A stretch of 64,000 nt of DNA, taken from Crocinitomicaceae bacterium. GTDB lineage: Bacteria > Bacteroidota > Bacteroidia > Flavobacteriales_D > Crocinitomicaceae. The stretch spans positions 496,001 through 560,000 of the forward strand of contig JADJEU010000001.1 in NCBI GenBank assembly GCA_016709005.1, read 5' to 3'. Below the pieces are notes generated by a model. It ran no database searches, was not told where the DNA came from, and saw only the letters and a list, made by a program, of their open reading frames with translations. The translations under genes were made by a program, and so were the position numbers. Below are positions 44,715 to 54,582 of the stretch, in pieces (positions within the stretch are counted from its first letter, which is position 1; the number at the start of each line of letters is the position of its first letter).

Positions 44715-44995
44715 TCATTGTGACAACGCAGCCACTTTTTGACGGATTTTCATTTCAGGCTCAAAACTTAAAATACAGATCGCGTTATGTATTTGTTGGC
44801 GCATTAAGTACAACAGGTTACGCATTCAACTACATGCATCCCGGTTCTTATTATATCAATGCAATCTATGACAGTAATGGAGATTATAATTTTTCGAGCG
44901 GAGATTATATGAACAGTAGTTTTGATATTCCTTTCACGCTTGCTGCTGAAGGAAATGTATCGCCAAACGTCACGATCAATCTACTCATACCCTAA
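44711..44995 (+). CDS. C-terminal fragment of the preceding lipoprotein
   Basis: A 94-residue frame continuing the gene at 43920 after the frameshift: VGALSTTGYAFNYMHPGSYY, then INAIYDSNGDYNFSSGDYM. This resembles a small Ig-like domain of the kind that describes dated or quantitative growth in Bacteroidetes lipoproteins (INAIYDSNGDxxxSxGD). Not an independent gene. Confidence 0.6.
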   Translation: MIIVTTQPLFDGFSFQAQNLKYRSRYVFVGALSTTGYAFNYMHPGSYYINAIYDSNGDYNFSSGDYMNSSFDIPFTLAAEGNVSPNVTINLLIP

Positions 44996-45027
44996 AAAAA
45001 AAGAGCGACTAGTCAGCCGCTCTTTTT
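44994..45027. terminator. bidirectional terminator
   Basis: Stem AAAGAGCG / CGCTCTTT around a ten-base loop, with an A-run on the left and a T-run on the right, between convergent genes. Confidence 0.85.
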
Positions 45028-45046
45028 AAAATTTATCTAAAAACAA

Positions 45047-46255
45047 CTATTGTGCTGCTTTAATTTCTTCAATCAGTTTTTTGATTTCAACAAACTTTTC
45101 TGTGTTTCCTACTTTTCCGTAGGCTTGTTTCAAAGCTTCCAGTACAATAAGATCCTTAGGGTTCTCAACCGCAGCTTGCTCAAGGTAAGGCAATGCTTTG
45201 TTGAAATAAACTTTCGACTCCTCGATCATTTTATCATAATTCGCGGTGTATTCAGGTGAACCAAAAGTAAGTGCGTTAGCAGCCGTATAAATATCTGCTC
45301 CTTTATTGAAATACAAACTTCCAAGTGCGAATCCGGCATTTTTGTCACCCAATTCTTTTGCCTTAAGGTAATTTTTTTCAGCATTTTCAAAATCACTCAT
45401 GTTTTCATAAATGGTTCCAGCAGTATAAATCAATATTGGATTATTTGGATCAAGTGCAATTGCATCGTTCAAAATTTTGATAGCTTCTGGTTTACGATCG
45501 TTATCAATGTAAAAGTTGATTAACTCAATCATAAGGTCTTTATTCTTAGGATATCTTGCAATCTGCGCATTCAGCATTTTTTCAGCTTCCTCTTTTTTAT
45601 CTAGTTTCACGAGACATGAAGTCAGGTAAGATGCGCTTGATGCAGGTTGATATCCCCACTCTACCGTTTTTGTAAATGCTTCAGCGGCTTCTTCATATTT
45701 TTCAATTTTGTAAGCAGCAATTCCACCATAAAAGCAGAAGAAAGAATCTTTTAATCCCATTGCTTCACCAAACATGGTTGCTCCCAACAGCCCTCCCATT
45801 GCCTCTTCATATTTACCTTCATCATACATTGTGATTCCAGCGTTTGAATACATCGCACGATAAAAACTGCAGTAGTCGTTGATGTCATCTATGTACATTT
45901 TTTTTGTATCGGCGGCTTTTGATCTTTCAAATGCATCAAAACCTTTTTTGTAGCACTCTTCAGCATCAAATGCTTTCAAAGTTGCATCTCCGGATGTTTG
46001 TGCGCAGAAAGGAATTTCAATGTAGATTTTACCTAAATACATGAGTGTTTTAGGATCATTCTTGGTTTCAGCATGTTCTGCTGACAAATCAATATATGAC
46101 TTAGCTTCAAGCAAATCTTTTGCAGCCTGCTCGTAATCAGTAAATCTTACTTGCTCATAAGCCTTGTAGGCCATGGCAGCATTTGTTGTATTCGTTTTTT
46201 GCGCAATTGAAAGTCCTGTGATTACAATTGCTGCCAGGGTAAACAACTTTTTCAT
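45047..46255 (-). CDS. secreted TPR repeat protein
   Basis: A 402-residue exported protein (signal peptide MKKLFTLAAIVITGLSIAQ) with at least six tetratricopeptide repeats, e.g. SFFCFYGGIAAYKIEKYEEA, DRKPEAIKILNDAIALDPNN and YENMSDFENAEKNYLKAKEL. Periplasmic scaffold or peptidoglycan/outer-membrane assembly factor by analogy. It ends ~145 bp after gyrA's 3' end on the same strand. No specific partner is visible. Confidence 0.82.
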   Translation of the reverse strand: MKKLFTLAAIVITGLSIAQKTNTTNAAMAYKAYEQVRFTDYEQAAKDLLEAKSYIDLSAEHAETKNDPKTLMYLGKIYIEIPFCAQTSGDATLKAFDAEECYKKGFDAFERSKAADTKKMYIDDINDYCSFYRAMYSNAGITMYDEGKYEEAMGGLLGATMFGEAMGLKDSFFCFYGGIAAYKIEKYEEAAEAFTKTVEWGYQPASSASYLTSCLVKLDKKEEAEKMLNAQIARYPKNKDLMIELINFYIDNDRKPEAIKILNDAIALDPNNPILIYTAGTIYENMSDFENAEKNYLKAKELGDKNAGFALGSLYFNKGADIYTAANALTFGSPEYTANYDKMIEESKVYFNKALPYLEQAAVENPKDLIVLEALKQAYGKVGNTEKFVEIKKLIEEIKAAQ

Positions 46256-46399
46256 TCGATGTAGTTTTATACGTTATGTAGTTTGATGCTGAAATTAAAT
46301 TAATTCCATAAACAAACATTTCAATTATTGTGCCATACCTATGAGGCAGCACAAAAATAAGGGATTACTTTAAACTTACAAGTCCAGTCAGTGAATCAA

Positions 46400-48922
46400 C
46401 TATTCTTCTTCGCTTTTGGCTGAGTTATCAGGAGTTTCAACTGGTGCAACGGCATCATCACCGGCAACAGCTTCTTCATCACGGTCACGGAATACTTTTG
46501 CTACAGCTGCAATTTCATCATCTCCGCGAAGACTGATTAATTTCACACCTTGCGTTGCTCTTCCCATAACACGTAAAGAATCTACGTGCATACGAATTGT
46601 GATTCCGTTTTTAGTAATGATCATCAAATCATCATCATCGTTCACGTCTTTGATTGAGATCAGAGCACCTGTTTTTTCAGTAACGTTGACAGTTTTAACA
46701 CCTTTACCTCCTCGGTTTGTGATACGATAATCACCAACCAATGAACGTTTTCCGTTTCCTTTTTCAGTCACTACTAACACGTGATGTGCTTCGTTTTCAA
46801 CGCAAATCATTCCGATTACTTCGTCTTTCTCATCTTTCAAACGAACACCGCGAACACCTGAAGCTGTTCTTCCCATTGAGCGAACTTTCAACTCATTGAA
46901 ACGAATTGCTTTTCCTGAGCGCAAAGCCATCATGATTTCATTTGTACCATTGGTCAATTTTGCTTCCAATAAAACGTCACCGTCTTTTACGTTGATTGCA
47001 TTGATACCATTGGTTCTTGGACGAGAGTATGCTTCTAGTTTCGTTTTCTTAATAGTACCTTTTTTAGTACACATAATGATAAACTTACCTTTCAGATATT
47101 CTTCATTCTTAATATCACCTGCATTGATGAATGCTTTAATAGAATCATCAGGCTCAATGTTGATCAGGTTTTGAAGTGCACGTCCTTTTGTGTTTTTAGC
47201 TCCTTCCGGAACTTCGAAGACACGCATCCAGAAGCATTTACCTTTTTCCGTGAAGATCAACAACCAGTTGTGGTTTGTTGCCACGAACAAATGTTCTAAG
47301 AAATCTTTATCACGGGTTGCTGATCCTTTAGAACCAACTCCTCCGCGCGATTGAACACGGTACTCACTCAATGAAGTACGCTTAATATAACCAGCATGCG
47401 AAATAGTAACGACAACCTGCTCATCCGGAATAAGATCTTCAATCTTCATTTCGTTTGCAGAATATTCTATTACAGATCTTCTTGCGTCACCATATTTATC
47501 TTTGACGTAAATCAATTCATCTTTAATGATTTGCATACGGCGTGTTTCACTTGACAAAATATCTTTCAAATCAGCAATACGTGCTAATAAGTCTTGATAT
47601 TCAGCTCTTAACTTATCTTGCTCAAGTCCAGTTAACTGACGCAAACGCATTTCAACAATAGCACGAGACTGAAGATCGCTTAACTTAAAGCGAGTCATCA
47701 AACTCTCACGAGCCTCATCAGGTGATTTAGAAGCACGAATAATTTTAATTACTTCGTCAATATTATCTGACGCTATAATTAAGCCTTCTAAAATATGCGC
47801 ACGCTCTTCTGCTTTTCTTAATTCAAATTTGGTTCTGCGAATGACAACATCATGTCTGTGTTCTACAAAGTGATGAATCATTTCTTTCAGATTCAACATC
47901 ATTGGACGACCACCAACAAGCGCAATATTATTTACTGAGAATGAAGTTTGTAGCGCTGTGTACTTAAATAATTTATTCAAGACCACGTTTGGAATTGCAT
48001 CACGACGTAATTCATAAACAATACGCATTCCGTCTCTGTCTGACTCATCACGAATATCTGTAATACCGTCAATCTTTTTATCATTAACAAGTTCAGCTGT
48101 TTTTTTAATCATTTCAGCCTTATTGACCTGATAAGGAATCTCAGTAATAATGATTGCCTCTTTTCCTTCGCGAATTTCTTCAAACGAAGCCTTTGCTCTT
48201 ACGACAACACGTCCGCGACCAGTCTCAAAAGCTTCTTTAACACCTTCGTAACCGTAAATAATTCCACCAGTAGGGAAATCAGGCGCTTTAATATATTGCA
48301 TCAATTCTGCAATCTCTATATCGCGATTATCTATGAATGCAATAATCCCTTGTACCACTTCAGTTAAATTGTGAGGCGGCATGTTTGTAGCCATACCTAC
48401 AGCAATACCGCTTGCTCCATTAACAAGGAGATTTGGAATTTTGGTAGGAAGAACAGTTGGCTCTGTCAGCGAGTCATCAAAGTTTGGCTGAAAATCAACC
48501 GTTTCTTTGTCAAGATCTTCAAGCATTTCTTCAGCTATTTTCTGAAGACGTGACTCAGTATAACGCATTGCGGCAGGACTGTCACCATCAACAGAACCAA
48601 AGTTACCCTGACCATCTACCAAAGGATAACGCAAAGACCACGGCTGTGCCATACGCACCATGGTGTCATAAACAGATGAATCACCATGTGGGTGATACTT
48701 ACCTAAAACGTCACCAACAATACGCGCTGATTTTTTATACGGTCGATTTGAAAAGACACCTAAATCCTGCATACCGTAAAGTACGCGTCTGTGAACCGGT
48801 TTAAAACCGTCTCTCACATCCGGTAACGCACGTGATACAATCACCGACATTGAATAGTCAATGTACGCTGATCTCATCTCTTCATCCAAGCTGATTTTAA
48901 TGATTTTTTCGCCGTCTGCCAT
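46400..48922 (-). CDS. gyrA: DNA gyrase subunit A
   Basis: An 840-residue type IIA topoisomerase subunit. Catalytic Tyr in AAMRYTESRL (Y121). The quinolone-resistance region reads HPHGDSSVYDTMVRMAQPWS, so positions equivalent to E. coli Ser83 and Asp87 are Ser and Asp, the susceptible-type residues. The C-terminal beta-pinwheel has the GyrA-box-like QSRGGVGSKGS and ends in an acidic Glu-rich tail. Divergent from clpC with ~360 bp between. Confidence 0.96.
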   Translation of the reverse strand: MADGEKIIKISLDEEMRSAYIDYSMSVIVSRALPDVRDGFKPVHRRVLYGMQDLGVFSNRPYKKSARIVGDVLGKYHPHGDSSVYDTMVRMAQPWSLRYPLVDGQGNFGSVDGDSPAAMRYTESRLQKIAEEMLEDLDKETVDFQPNFDDSLTEPTVLPTKIPNLLVNGASGIAVGMATNMPPHNLTEVVQGIIAFIDNRDIEIAELMQYIKAPDFPTGGIIYGYEGVKEAFETGRGRVVVRAKASFEEIREGKEAIIITEIPYQVNKAEMIKKTAELVNDKKIDGITDIRDESDRDGMRIVYELRRDAIPNVVLNKLFKYTALQTSFSVNNIALVGGRPMMLNLKEMIHHFVEHRHDVVIRRTKFELRKAEERAHILEGLIIASDNIDEVIKIIRASKSPDEARESLMTRFKLSDLQSRAIVEMRLRQLTGLEQDKLRAEYQDLLARIADLKDILSSETRRMQIIKDELIYVKDKYGDARRSVIEYSANEMKIEDLIPDEQVVVTISHAGYIKRTSLSEYRVQSRGGVGSKGSATRDKDFLEHLFVATNHNWLLIFTEKGKCFWMRVFEVPEGAKNTKGRALQNLINIEPDDSIKAFINAGDIKNEEYLKGKFIIMCTKKGTIKKTKLEAYSRPRTNGINAINVKDGDVLLEAKLTNGTNEIMMALRSGKAIRFNELKVRSMGRTASGVRGVRLKDEKDEVIGMICVENEAHHVLVVTEKGNGKRSLVGDYRITNRGGKGVKTVNVTEKTGALISIKDVNDDDDLMIITKNGITIRMHVDSLRVMGRATQGVKLISLRGDDEIAAVAKVFRDRDEEAVAGDDAVAPVETPDNSAKSEEE

Positions 48923-49285
48923 AAATCGAATTTCTTTTAAAAATTACAAGCGCCGAAAGTACTCAATATCTATAGAAGGAATAGTATGACAAAGTGGCGA
49001 CTTATTAACAAAAACAGGGTGGAAATTTGGCGTTATTAACAATGGGAATGAAAATTGATTCAAGTACATTTGAAAAAGCAAGAATATTTAAATTATTTCG
49101 AAAATAATTAGTTTCTTGCAAAGCTTATTTTCTATACCTTTCAGAGCAATCTGACGGATTGAAAAAGCAGGTTTTAAAATGAACTGATTTTGAATAAAGT
49201 CCGTTTCAGATTAAAATCAGAGTATATTTAAAGTAACAAATTGGCATATTTAAGTGTTATATATGTCAGACAAGACAACGAGATT
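48923..49285. promoter_or_regulatory. gyrA-clpC divergent control region
   Basis: 363 bp of AT-rich sequence between two divergent housekeeping genes. TTG...TACCTTTC near 49115-49145 resembles a clpC promoter (weak). I see no riboswitch or repeat and no convincing CtsR/HrcA-type operator. Confidence 0.4.
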
Positions 49286-49486
49286 ATGGATGCAAATTTT
49301 TCCGCAAGAGCAAAAGATGTTCTCTCATTCAGTCGCGAAGAAGCTTTAAGACTAGGGAATGATTATTTAGGGGTTGAGCATTTACTCTTAGGTATCTTAA
49401 GAGAAGGTGAAGGACTAGCCATTAAACTATTAATGGAGTTTCAGGTTGATCTAGGACAGATCAGACTGGAACTAGAAAAGCATTAA
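49286..49486 (+). CDS. clpC: ClpC N-terminal fragment (frameshifted)
   Basis: The first 66 codons of ClpC, MDANFSARAKDVLSFSREEA and DYLGVEHLLLGILREGEG, forming the first Clp_N repeat. A missing A in GAAAAAGCA at ~49476-49479 gives an early stop; restored, it reads LELEKALKETRVKSISGNN into the next entry. Start chosen at the conserved MD; the frame is open 15 codons further upstream. Confidence 0.85.
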   Translation: MDANFSARAKDVLSFSREEALRLGNDYLGVEHLLLGILREGEGLAIKLLMEFQVDLGQIRLELEKH

Positions 49487-49551
49487 AAGAGACACGCGTT
49501 AAGAGTATCTCTGGCAACAATATTCCATTAGTAAGACAAGCCGAGAAAGTA

Positions 49552-51834
49552 TTGAAGATTACTTATCTGGAAGCTAAATTATTTAAGAGCACTAAAGTAG
49601 GAACAGAACATATTCTCCTGGCGATTCTTCGTGAAGAGAATAATATTGCAACGCGCATATTAAATAAGTATGGCGTAATTTATGAAAACGTAAAAGAAGA
49701 ACTAGAAGCAATGATTGAAGAACAAAACTATCCAAAGTCTGAATTCCCTGGCGGATCATCGGAAGGTGAAGGCGAAAGCGAAGGCGGTGGAGCAAATTAC
49801 GGAAGCGGACAGCGCAAAGCAGGTGAATCAAAATCAAAAACACCAGTGCTTGACAATTTTGGACGCGATTTAACAGCAATGGCTGAGCAGAATAAGCTTG
49901 ATCCTATCGTTGGTCGTCAAAACGAAATTGAGCGTGTGTCACAAATCCTTTCCAGAAGAAAGAAAAACAATCCAATCTTAATTGGTGAGCCGGGTGTTGG
50001 TAAATCAGCCATTGCTGAAGGTCTTGCATTAAGAATTGTTCAACGTAAAGTATCACGTGTTCTTTTTGGAAAACGTATCATTTCATTAGATCTTGCTTCA
50101 CTTGTAGCTGGTACAAAATACCGTGGACAATTTGAAGAGCGAATGAAAGCAGTGATGAACGAATTGGAAAAATCACGTGATATCATTCTTTTCATTGATG
50201 AGATTCATACCATTATTGGTGCCGGTGGTGCTTCAGGCTCTCTGGATGCTTCCAACATGTTTAAACCAGCGTTAGCACGTGGTGAAATACAAGTAATTGG
50301 AGCAACAACATTGGACGAATTCAGACAGTATGTTGAAAAAGACGGAGCCTTAGAGCGTCGTTTCCAAAAAGTATTGGTTGAACCAACTACCATAAAAGAA
50401 TCAATCGAAATTCTAAATAATATTAAAGAGCGTTATGAAGAACATCATAGCGTTACCTATACACCTGAAGCAATTGATGCCTGTGTTAAACTGACAGAAC
50501 GTTATATGTCTGACAGAAACTTACCTGACAAAGCAATTGATGCAATGGATGAAGTAGGTTCACGTGTACATATCACCAATATCTCTGTGCCAAAAGAAAT
50601 TCTGGACTTAGAAAAGAAAATTGAAGACGTAAAAGTTGAAAAAGGTGATGTTATAAAATCTCAACAGTATGAGAAAGCTGCTGAGTTGCGTGATCGTGAA
50701 AAAAATCTTCAGGATGAATTGGAGGCGGCACAAAAGCGTTGGGAAGATAATACCAAAGCTCACCGTATTACTGTTACTGAAGATAACGTAGCTGAAGTAG
50801 TTTCAATGATGACCGGAATTCCGTTGCGCAAAGTTTCAGAATCTGAGACTGGCAAAATCATGCACATGGGCGATGCCATCAAAGGAAAAGTAATTGGACA
50901 AGATGAAGCGGTTGCCAAAGTGGTGAAAGCTATTCAGCGTAACCGTGCCGGATTAAAAGATCCAAACAAACCAATCGGATCATTTTTCTTCCTGGGGCCA
51001 ACTGGTGTAGGTAAAACGCAATTAGCAAAAGTACTTGCTAAAACCATGTTTGATTCTGAAGAAGCATTGGTTCGAATTGATATGAGTGAATACATGGAAA
51101 AATTCTCTGTATCACGTTTGGTTGGAGCACCTCCGGGATATGTAGGATATGAAGAAGGTGGTCAGTTGACTGAAAAAGTTCGCCGTAAACCATATTCAAT
51201 TATCTTATTGGATGAGATTGAAAAAGCGCATCCGGATGTATTCAACATGCTTTTACAAGTTTTGGATGATGGACACATGACGGATGGTTTAGGCCGCAAA
51301 ATTGATTTCAAGAATACAGTAATTATTATGACATCAAATATTGGTGTTCGTCAATTACAGGATTTTGGAACAGGCGTTGGTTTTGGAACTGCATCTAAAA
51401 AGGAGAATAAAGATGAGGATTCAACAAAAGTGATTCACACCGCTTTGAAAAAAGCTTTCTCACCAGAATTCCTCAACCGTATTGATGACATGATTGTATT
51501 CAATTCATTAACGCGTGAAAACATCCACTCAATCATTGATATTGAGCTTGCGAAATTGCAAAACAGAATCAAGGATCTTGGATTTGAATTCAAAATTTCA
51601 GATGAAGCGAAAGATTATATTTCGGAAAAAGGATACGATGAAAAATATGGCGCACGTCCACTTAATCGTGCAATCCAGAAATACATCGAAGATCCTCTGG
51701 CTGAAGAAATCATCAATGCTAATCTTGAAAACGGGGATACCATAACTATCAATTTTGACAAGGAAAAACAAGAAGTCAAAATTGGAATTGACAAAGGAAA
51801 ACCAAGTAAGAAGAAAGAGAAAAAATCAGAATAA
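49552..51834 (+). CDS. clpC: ATP-dependent Clp protease ATP-binding subunit ClpC (main part)
   Basis: A 760-residue frame with the second Clp_N repeat (VGTEHILLAILREENN), a Gly/Glu/Ser-rich linker (SEGEGESEGGGANYGSG), NBD1 with Walker A GEPGVGKSA and Walker B ILFIDEIH, a UVR motif (SQQYEKAAELRDREKNL), NBD2 with GPTGVGKTQ and a C-terminal D2-small domain, then a Lys-rich tail. AAA+ unfoldase that feeds proteins to ClpP. Intact gene 49286-51834, ~849 codons. The frame break is probably an assembly error because the remainder is perfect. Confidence 0.95.
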   Translation: MKITYLEAKLFKSTKVGTEHILLAILREENNIATRILNKYGVIYENVKEELEAMIEEQNYPKSEFPGGSSEGEGESEGGGANYGSGQRKAGESKSKTPVLDNFGRDLTAMAEQNKLDPIVGRQNEIERVSQILSRRKKNNPILIGEPGVGKSAIAEGLALRIVQRKVSRVLFGKRIISLDLASLVAGTKYRGQFEERMKAVMNELEKSRDIILFIDEIHTIIGAGGASGSLDASNMFKPALARGEIQVIGATTLDEFRQYVEKDGALERRFQKVLVEPTTIKESIEILNNIKERYEEHHSVTYTPEAIDACVKLTERYMSDRNLPDKAIDAMDEVGSRVHITNISVPKEILDLEKKIEDVKVEKGDVIKSQQYEKAAELRDREKNLQDELEAAQKRWEDNTKAHRITVTEDNVAEVVSMMTGIPLRKVSESETGKIMHMGDAIKGKVIGQDEAVAKVVKAIQRNRAGLKDPNKPIGSFFFLGPTGVGKTQLAKVLAKTMFDSEEALVRIDMSEYMEKFSVSRLVGAPPGYVGYEEGGQLTEKVRRKPYSIILLDEIEKAHPDVFNMLLQVLDDGHMTDGLGRKIDFKNTVIIMTSNIGVRQLQDFGTGVGFGTASKKENKDEDSTKVIHTALKKAFSPEFLNRIDDMIVFNSLTRENIHSIIDIELAKLQNRIKDLGFEFKISDEAKDYISEKGYDEKYGARPLNRAIQKYIEDPLAEEIINANLENGDTITINFDKEKQEVKIGIDKGKPSKKKEKKSE

Positions 51835-51836
51835 AA

Positions 51837-51868
51837 AAAATCCCGGCCTTGAGTCGGGATTTTTTTTT
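51837..51868 (+). terminator. clpC terminator
   Basis: Stem AATCCCG / CGGGATT around GCCTTGAGT, followed by nine T. Confidence 0.88.
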
Positions 51869-51883
51869 GCCAACGATTCAACC

Positions 51884-51891
51884 TATCTTTG
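51884..51891 (+). promoter_or_regulatory. -7 box (TATCTTTG) of the CDF transporter gene
   Basis: TATCTTTG, a perfect TAnnTTTG match, four bases before the GTG start, between the clpC terminator and the transporter; the transcript would be leaderless. Confidence 0.55.
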
Positions 51892-51895
51892 ATTT

Positions 51896-52888
51896 GTGCC
51901 AAAACAATCAGCCTTTAAACGTGATAAAACCATCCTCAGCATTGTGCTGGTTGTTGGAATATTACTGTTTGGATTAAAAATCTGGCTTTATTGGGTTACT
52001 CAGTCCAACGCTATTCTTTCTGATGCTTTAGAAAGCACCGTCAACGTTTTTGCGGGGGCCTTTGCCTTATATAGCTTGATTCTTGCCAACAAACCGTCTG
52101 ACAAAAAACACCCTTACGGTCACGGCAAAATTGAATTTCTATCTACAAATATTGAAGGATCTTTAATAATTACTGCCGGACTGATCATAATTGTAAAATC
52201 TATTTACAATTTCTATACACCAGCGCCTATTGAATCACTTGAGTTGGGTATCATTTTCACAACTGTTTCAGGTGGAATCAATATGCTGATGGGACTTATT
52301 CTTTTAAATCGCGGAAAAAGAGCAAGTTCATTGCTGATGCGCGCCAGCGGCAAACATTTGCTCTCTGACGCTTATACATCAGCAGGTTTGATTATTGGAC
52401 TAATTTTAATTCATTTCACAAATCAGTTGTGGCTTGATGGTGTCGTAGCAATCATTTTTGGCGGAATTATTATCTACTCAGGTTACCAAATCTTAACTGA
52501 ATCCATTGATGGAATTATGGATGGCGCTGATTTCCATACGCTGGATAAACTTGTGAATCATTTACAAACGGTTCGCAAGGAAGATTGGATTGACATACAC
52601 AAAATGCGCATGATTAAATACGGAACCTTTTTACATTTTGATTGTCATGTGACTGTTCCCAGATATTATACAATAGAACAAGGTCATGATATCATTGATA
52701 AAATTGAAGATGAAATTGCAGCCACTTTTAATAATCAGGCTGAGGTTTTCATTCATGTTGACCCCTGTATTCCTGAATCATGCAAACATTGCAGAATGCC
52801 CAACTGCCCGGTCAGATCAGAAGAACGAAAAGAAGATTTATTCTGGAAACTAGATACCGTCATCGAGAACAAAAAGCACGGTTTGTAG
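51896..52888 (+). CDS. cation diffusion facilitator (CDF) family transporter
   Basis: A 330-residue divalent-metal/proton antiporter starting at GTG. About six TM segments; ligand sites in TM2 (SDALESTVN), the loop HPYGHGKIEFLS and TM5 (SDAYTSAGLI). A cytoplasmic CTD (DWIDIHKMRMIKYGTFLHFD) is followed by a Cys-rich end, DPCIPESCKHCRMPNCPVR, that could bind metal. Exports Zn/Fe/Mn class ions; exact metal not determined. The last ~70 bp precede a convergent gene by 3 bp. Confidence 0.9.
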   Translation: MPKQSAFKRDKTILSIVLVVGILLFGLKIWLYWVTQSNAILSDALESTVNVFAGAFALYSLILANKPSDKKHPYGHGKIEFLSTNIEGSLIITAGLIIIVKSIYNFYTPAPIESLELGIIFTTVSGGINMLMGLILLNRGKRASSLLMRASGKHLLSDAYTSAGLIIGLILIHFTNQLWLDGVVAIIFGGIIIYSGYQILTESIDGIMDGADFHTLDKLVNHLQTVRKEDWIDIHKMRMIKYGTFLHFDCHVTVPRYYTIEQGHDIIDKIEDEIAATFNNQAEVFIHVDPCIPESCKHCRMPNCPVRSEERKEDLFWKLDTVIENKKHGL

Positions 52889-52891
52889 TAA

Positions 52892-53353
52892 TTATTTCAA
52901 CTGTAAAAAGACATCGCTGAATTCATCCCAAAACTCATCTAGTTTTACAAAACTGAGTTTTAGAAAGAGGTGCATTTTATCCCAGTCTTTTTGGTTGTTG
53001 ATGTTGACCTCTGCTTTTTCAAGATAAATGCGTGAAATGGTTTTACCGTTTTCATGCTCAAAGTCTTTCAGCCAAATTAGTTTGCCTTTGAAACGATCGT
53101 TGAGCAAATCTCTGAATTCTTCGAACTGATCCCAATAAACTTCTCGAACCCCGTTATCTGGAAATTGCAAATCAATGCACAAACGCCCCGCCTTTTCATC
53201 TGCCTCCATTCTGAAGTAAAGATGATTGATGCCTGTGTTGTAATTCATCCAATTCACCTTGCTCCCATGAGGATTTTTCAATCGCGTCATTTGATCTTCC
53301 AGGCGTGACCAGAACTCCAGTTTGAGTTTTTTCTTTTCTTCTTTGGTGAACAT
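52892..53353 (-). CDS. DUF4268 domain protein
   Basis: About 153 residues from ATG (MFTKEEKKKLKLEFWSRLED); an upstream in-frame TTG lies within three codons and is less likely. The whole protein is a DUF4268 domain (GINHLYFRMEADEKAGRLCI; KTISRIYLEKAEVNINNQKD), a helical/beta nuclease-neighbour domain. Short stand-alone versions are common in Bacteroidetes. Function unknown. A TATCTTTG box sits 6 bp ahead of the start. Confidence 0.78.
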   Translation of the reverse strand: MFTKEEKKKLKLEFWSRLEDQMTRLKNPHGSKVNWMNYNTGINHLYFRMEADEKAGRLCIDLQFPDNGVREVYWDQFEEFRDLLNDRFKGKLIWLKDFEHENGKTISRIYLEKAEVNINNQKDWDKMHLFLKLSFVKLDEFWDEFSDVFLQLK

Positions 53354-53359
53354 GCAAAG

Positions 53360-53367
53360 CAAAGATA
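53360..53367 (-). promoter_or_regulatory. -7 box (TATCTTTG) of the DUF4268 gene
   Basis: TATCTTTG on the minus strand, 6 bp before the ATG; a possible TTTG -33 box lies 16 bp further upstream (53384-53387), slightly closer than usual. Confidence 0.5.
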
Positions 53368-53580
53368 AGTTTTATGGCAGATACAAACTGCTAGCCTATC
53401 TTGAATTATTAAGTTGACAAAGGCTTAGATTCTATATAAATCTGCAATCGGTCTGTGTGATACTCGATCATAATCCGCTTTCATTTTGAGCAATCTGACA
53501 ATTCTTCTCTCATTGCATGACTCAGATCATATTTCAACCAAAAGAGTATCCTGAACTTTGACTCAACAAAACAAAACAAC

Positions 53581-54000
53581 ATGGGACAATTAATTGAAGT
53601 AAATCAGGGAGAAGTAATCATCCGATTCACAACTCCGGTAAGTGGAAAAGTATCTTTTGCCACATTAGGAATTAAAAAAGAAGATTTGATTTTAGAAGGC
53701 GGATTTTTAAGACTCGTTTTTGACTTTGAAGGAATTGGTGAACATCAATACTTTCAAGTACCAACAATCAACATTGCGTATGATCGCGATGTAAAAGAAA
53801 CACATTGGTTATGTGACTTTAACGAAACAACAATTTTGGATAAAACAGATCACTACGGTAACTCTACTGTAATATTAATGAGCCGTGAAAAGCTTGCTAA
53901 TCTAGAGCATCACCATCAAAATAAATTAGTGCTTCACGCAGAATTTCCTGAAGCAGTAAGCATTGTACCAGAACAATCATACATTAACTTCTTCAAGTAG
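53581..54000 (+). CDS. hypothetical protein
   Basis: A 139-residue soluble protein, beta-rich in the first half (MGQLIEVNQGEVIIRFTTPV, KVSFATLGIKKEDLILEG). No family recognised, no signal peptide and no catalytic motif. Own terminator downstream, so it is a single-gene unit beside the dps/oxyR region. Confidence 0.6.
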   Translation: MGQLIEVNQGEVIIRFTTPVSGKVSFATLGIKKEDLILEGGFLRLVFDFEGIGEHQYFQVPTINIAYDRDVKETHWLCDFNETTILDKTDHYGNSTVILMSREKLANLEHHHQNKLVLHAEFPEAVSIVPEQSYINFFK

Positions 54001-54024
54001 TCCACTTGAGTTTTGGGTTAGGTA

Positions 54025-54064
54025 AGCCTGAAAAGTGAGTTCACTTTTCAGGCTCCTTTTTTTT
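54025..54064 (+). terminator. strong hairpin terminator
   Basis: A 14-bp perfect stem AGCCTGAAAAGTGA / TCACTTTTCAGGCT with a GT loop and a T-run after. It also sits just past the dps stop on the other strand. Confidence 0.9.
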
Positions 54065-54533
54065 AACCCAGTGCTGCGTTCAGCATCCAGATTGTCTTTT
54101 CCTGTTGTGTGATATAATCTGTGAGTAAGGTATTTGTTCCTTCATCACCATTAGTTTCTGCAAGCTTTAGTATTTGGCGTTCCAAAACAATCAATGTCCT
54201 GTAATCAGATACCAGGATTTTTAAAATCTTATTTCCATCTCTCAACTCACTTACTTCTTTGATAGTTGCGTTTTTTTGATAGTCGCCAAAAGTGTGCATC
54301 GGTGTTCCATCCAAAGCCAAAATTCGTTCAGCAATTTCATCAACCTTTAAATTGATATCATTGTACAATTCTTCAAATTTCAAATGCAATTCAAAAAATT
54401 TTGCACCGCGAATGTTCCAATGAAATCCTCTCAGATTTTGATAGAGTTGCTGATAGTTAGCTAAAAGCTCATTTAATTTTTTTGCCGTTTTGTCTGCTTG
54501 TTTTTTATCCAGACCTATATTGTTGGTTGACAT
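54063..54533 (-). CDS. dps: Dps family DNA-binding/ferritin-like protein
   Basis: A 156-residue mini-ferritin. QNLRGFHWNIRGAKFFELHL carries the conserved His/Trp of the ferroxidase site, and KFEELYNDINLKVDEIAERI gives the Asp/Glu ligands contributed by the neighbouring subunit. It binds and oxidises iron with H2O2 and may shield DNA. Divergent from oxyR, with a strong Bacteroidetes promoter between, so peroxide control by OxyR is likely but inferred. Confidence 0.94.
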   Translation of the reverse strand: MSTNNIGLDKKQADKTAKKLNELLANYQQLYQNLRGFHWNIRGAKFFELHLKFEELYNDINLKVDEIAERILALDGTPMHTFGDYQKNATIKEVSELRDGNKILKILVSDYRTLIVLERQILKLAETNGDEGTNTLLTDYITQQEKTIWMLNAALG

Positions 54534-54550
54534 AATCTTTTTTTTTTTTT

Positions 54551-54582
54551 CAAAGATATTTTAATTCAACTCATAATCCAAA
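54551..54582 (-). promoter_or_regulatory. dps promoter (TTTG-N20-TATCTTTG)
   Basis: On the minus strand TTTG (54579-54582), 20-bp spacer and TATCTTTG (54551-54558), the clearest full match to the Bacteroidetes sigma-ABfr promoter in the window, ~18 bp before the dps ATG. Confidence 0.7.
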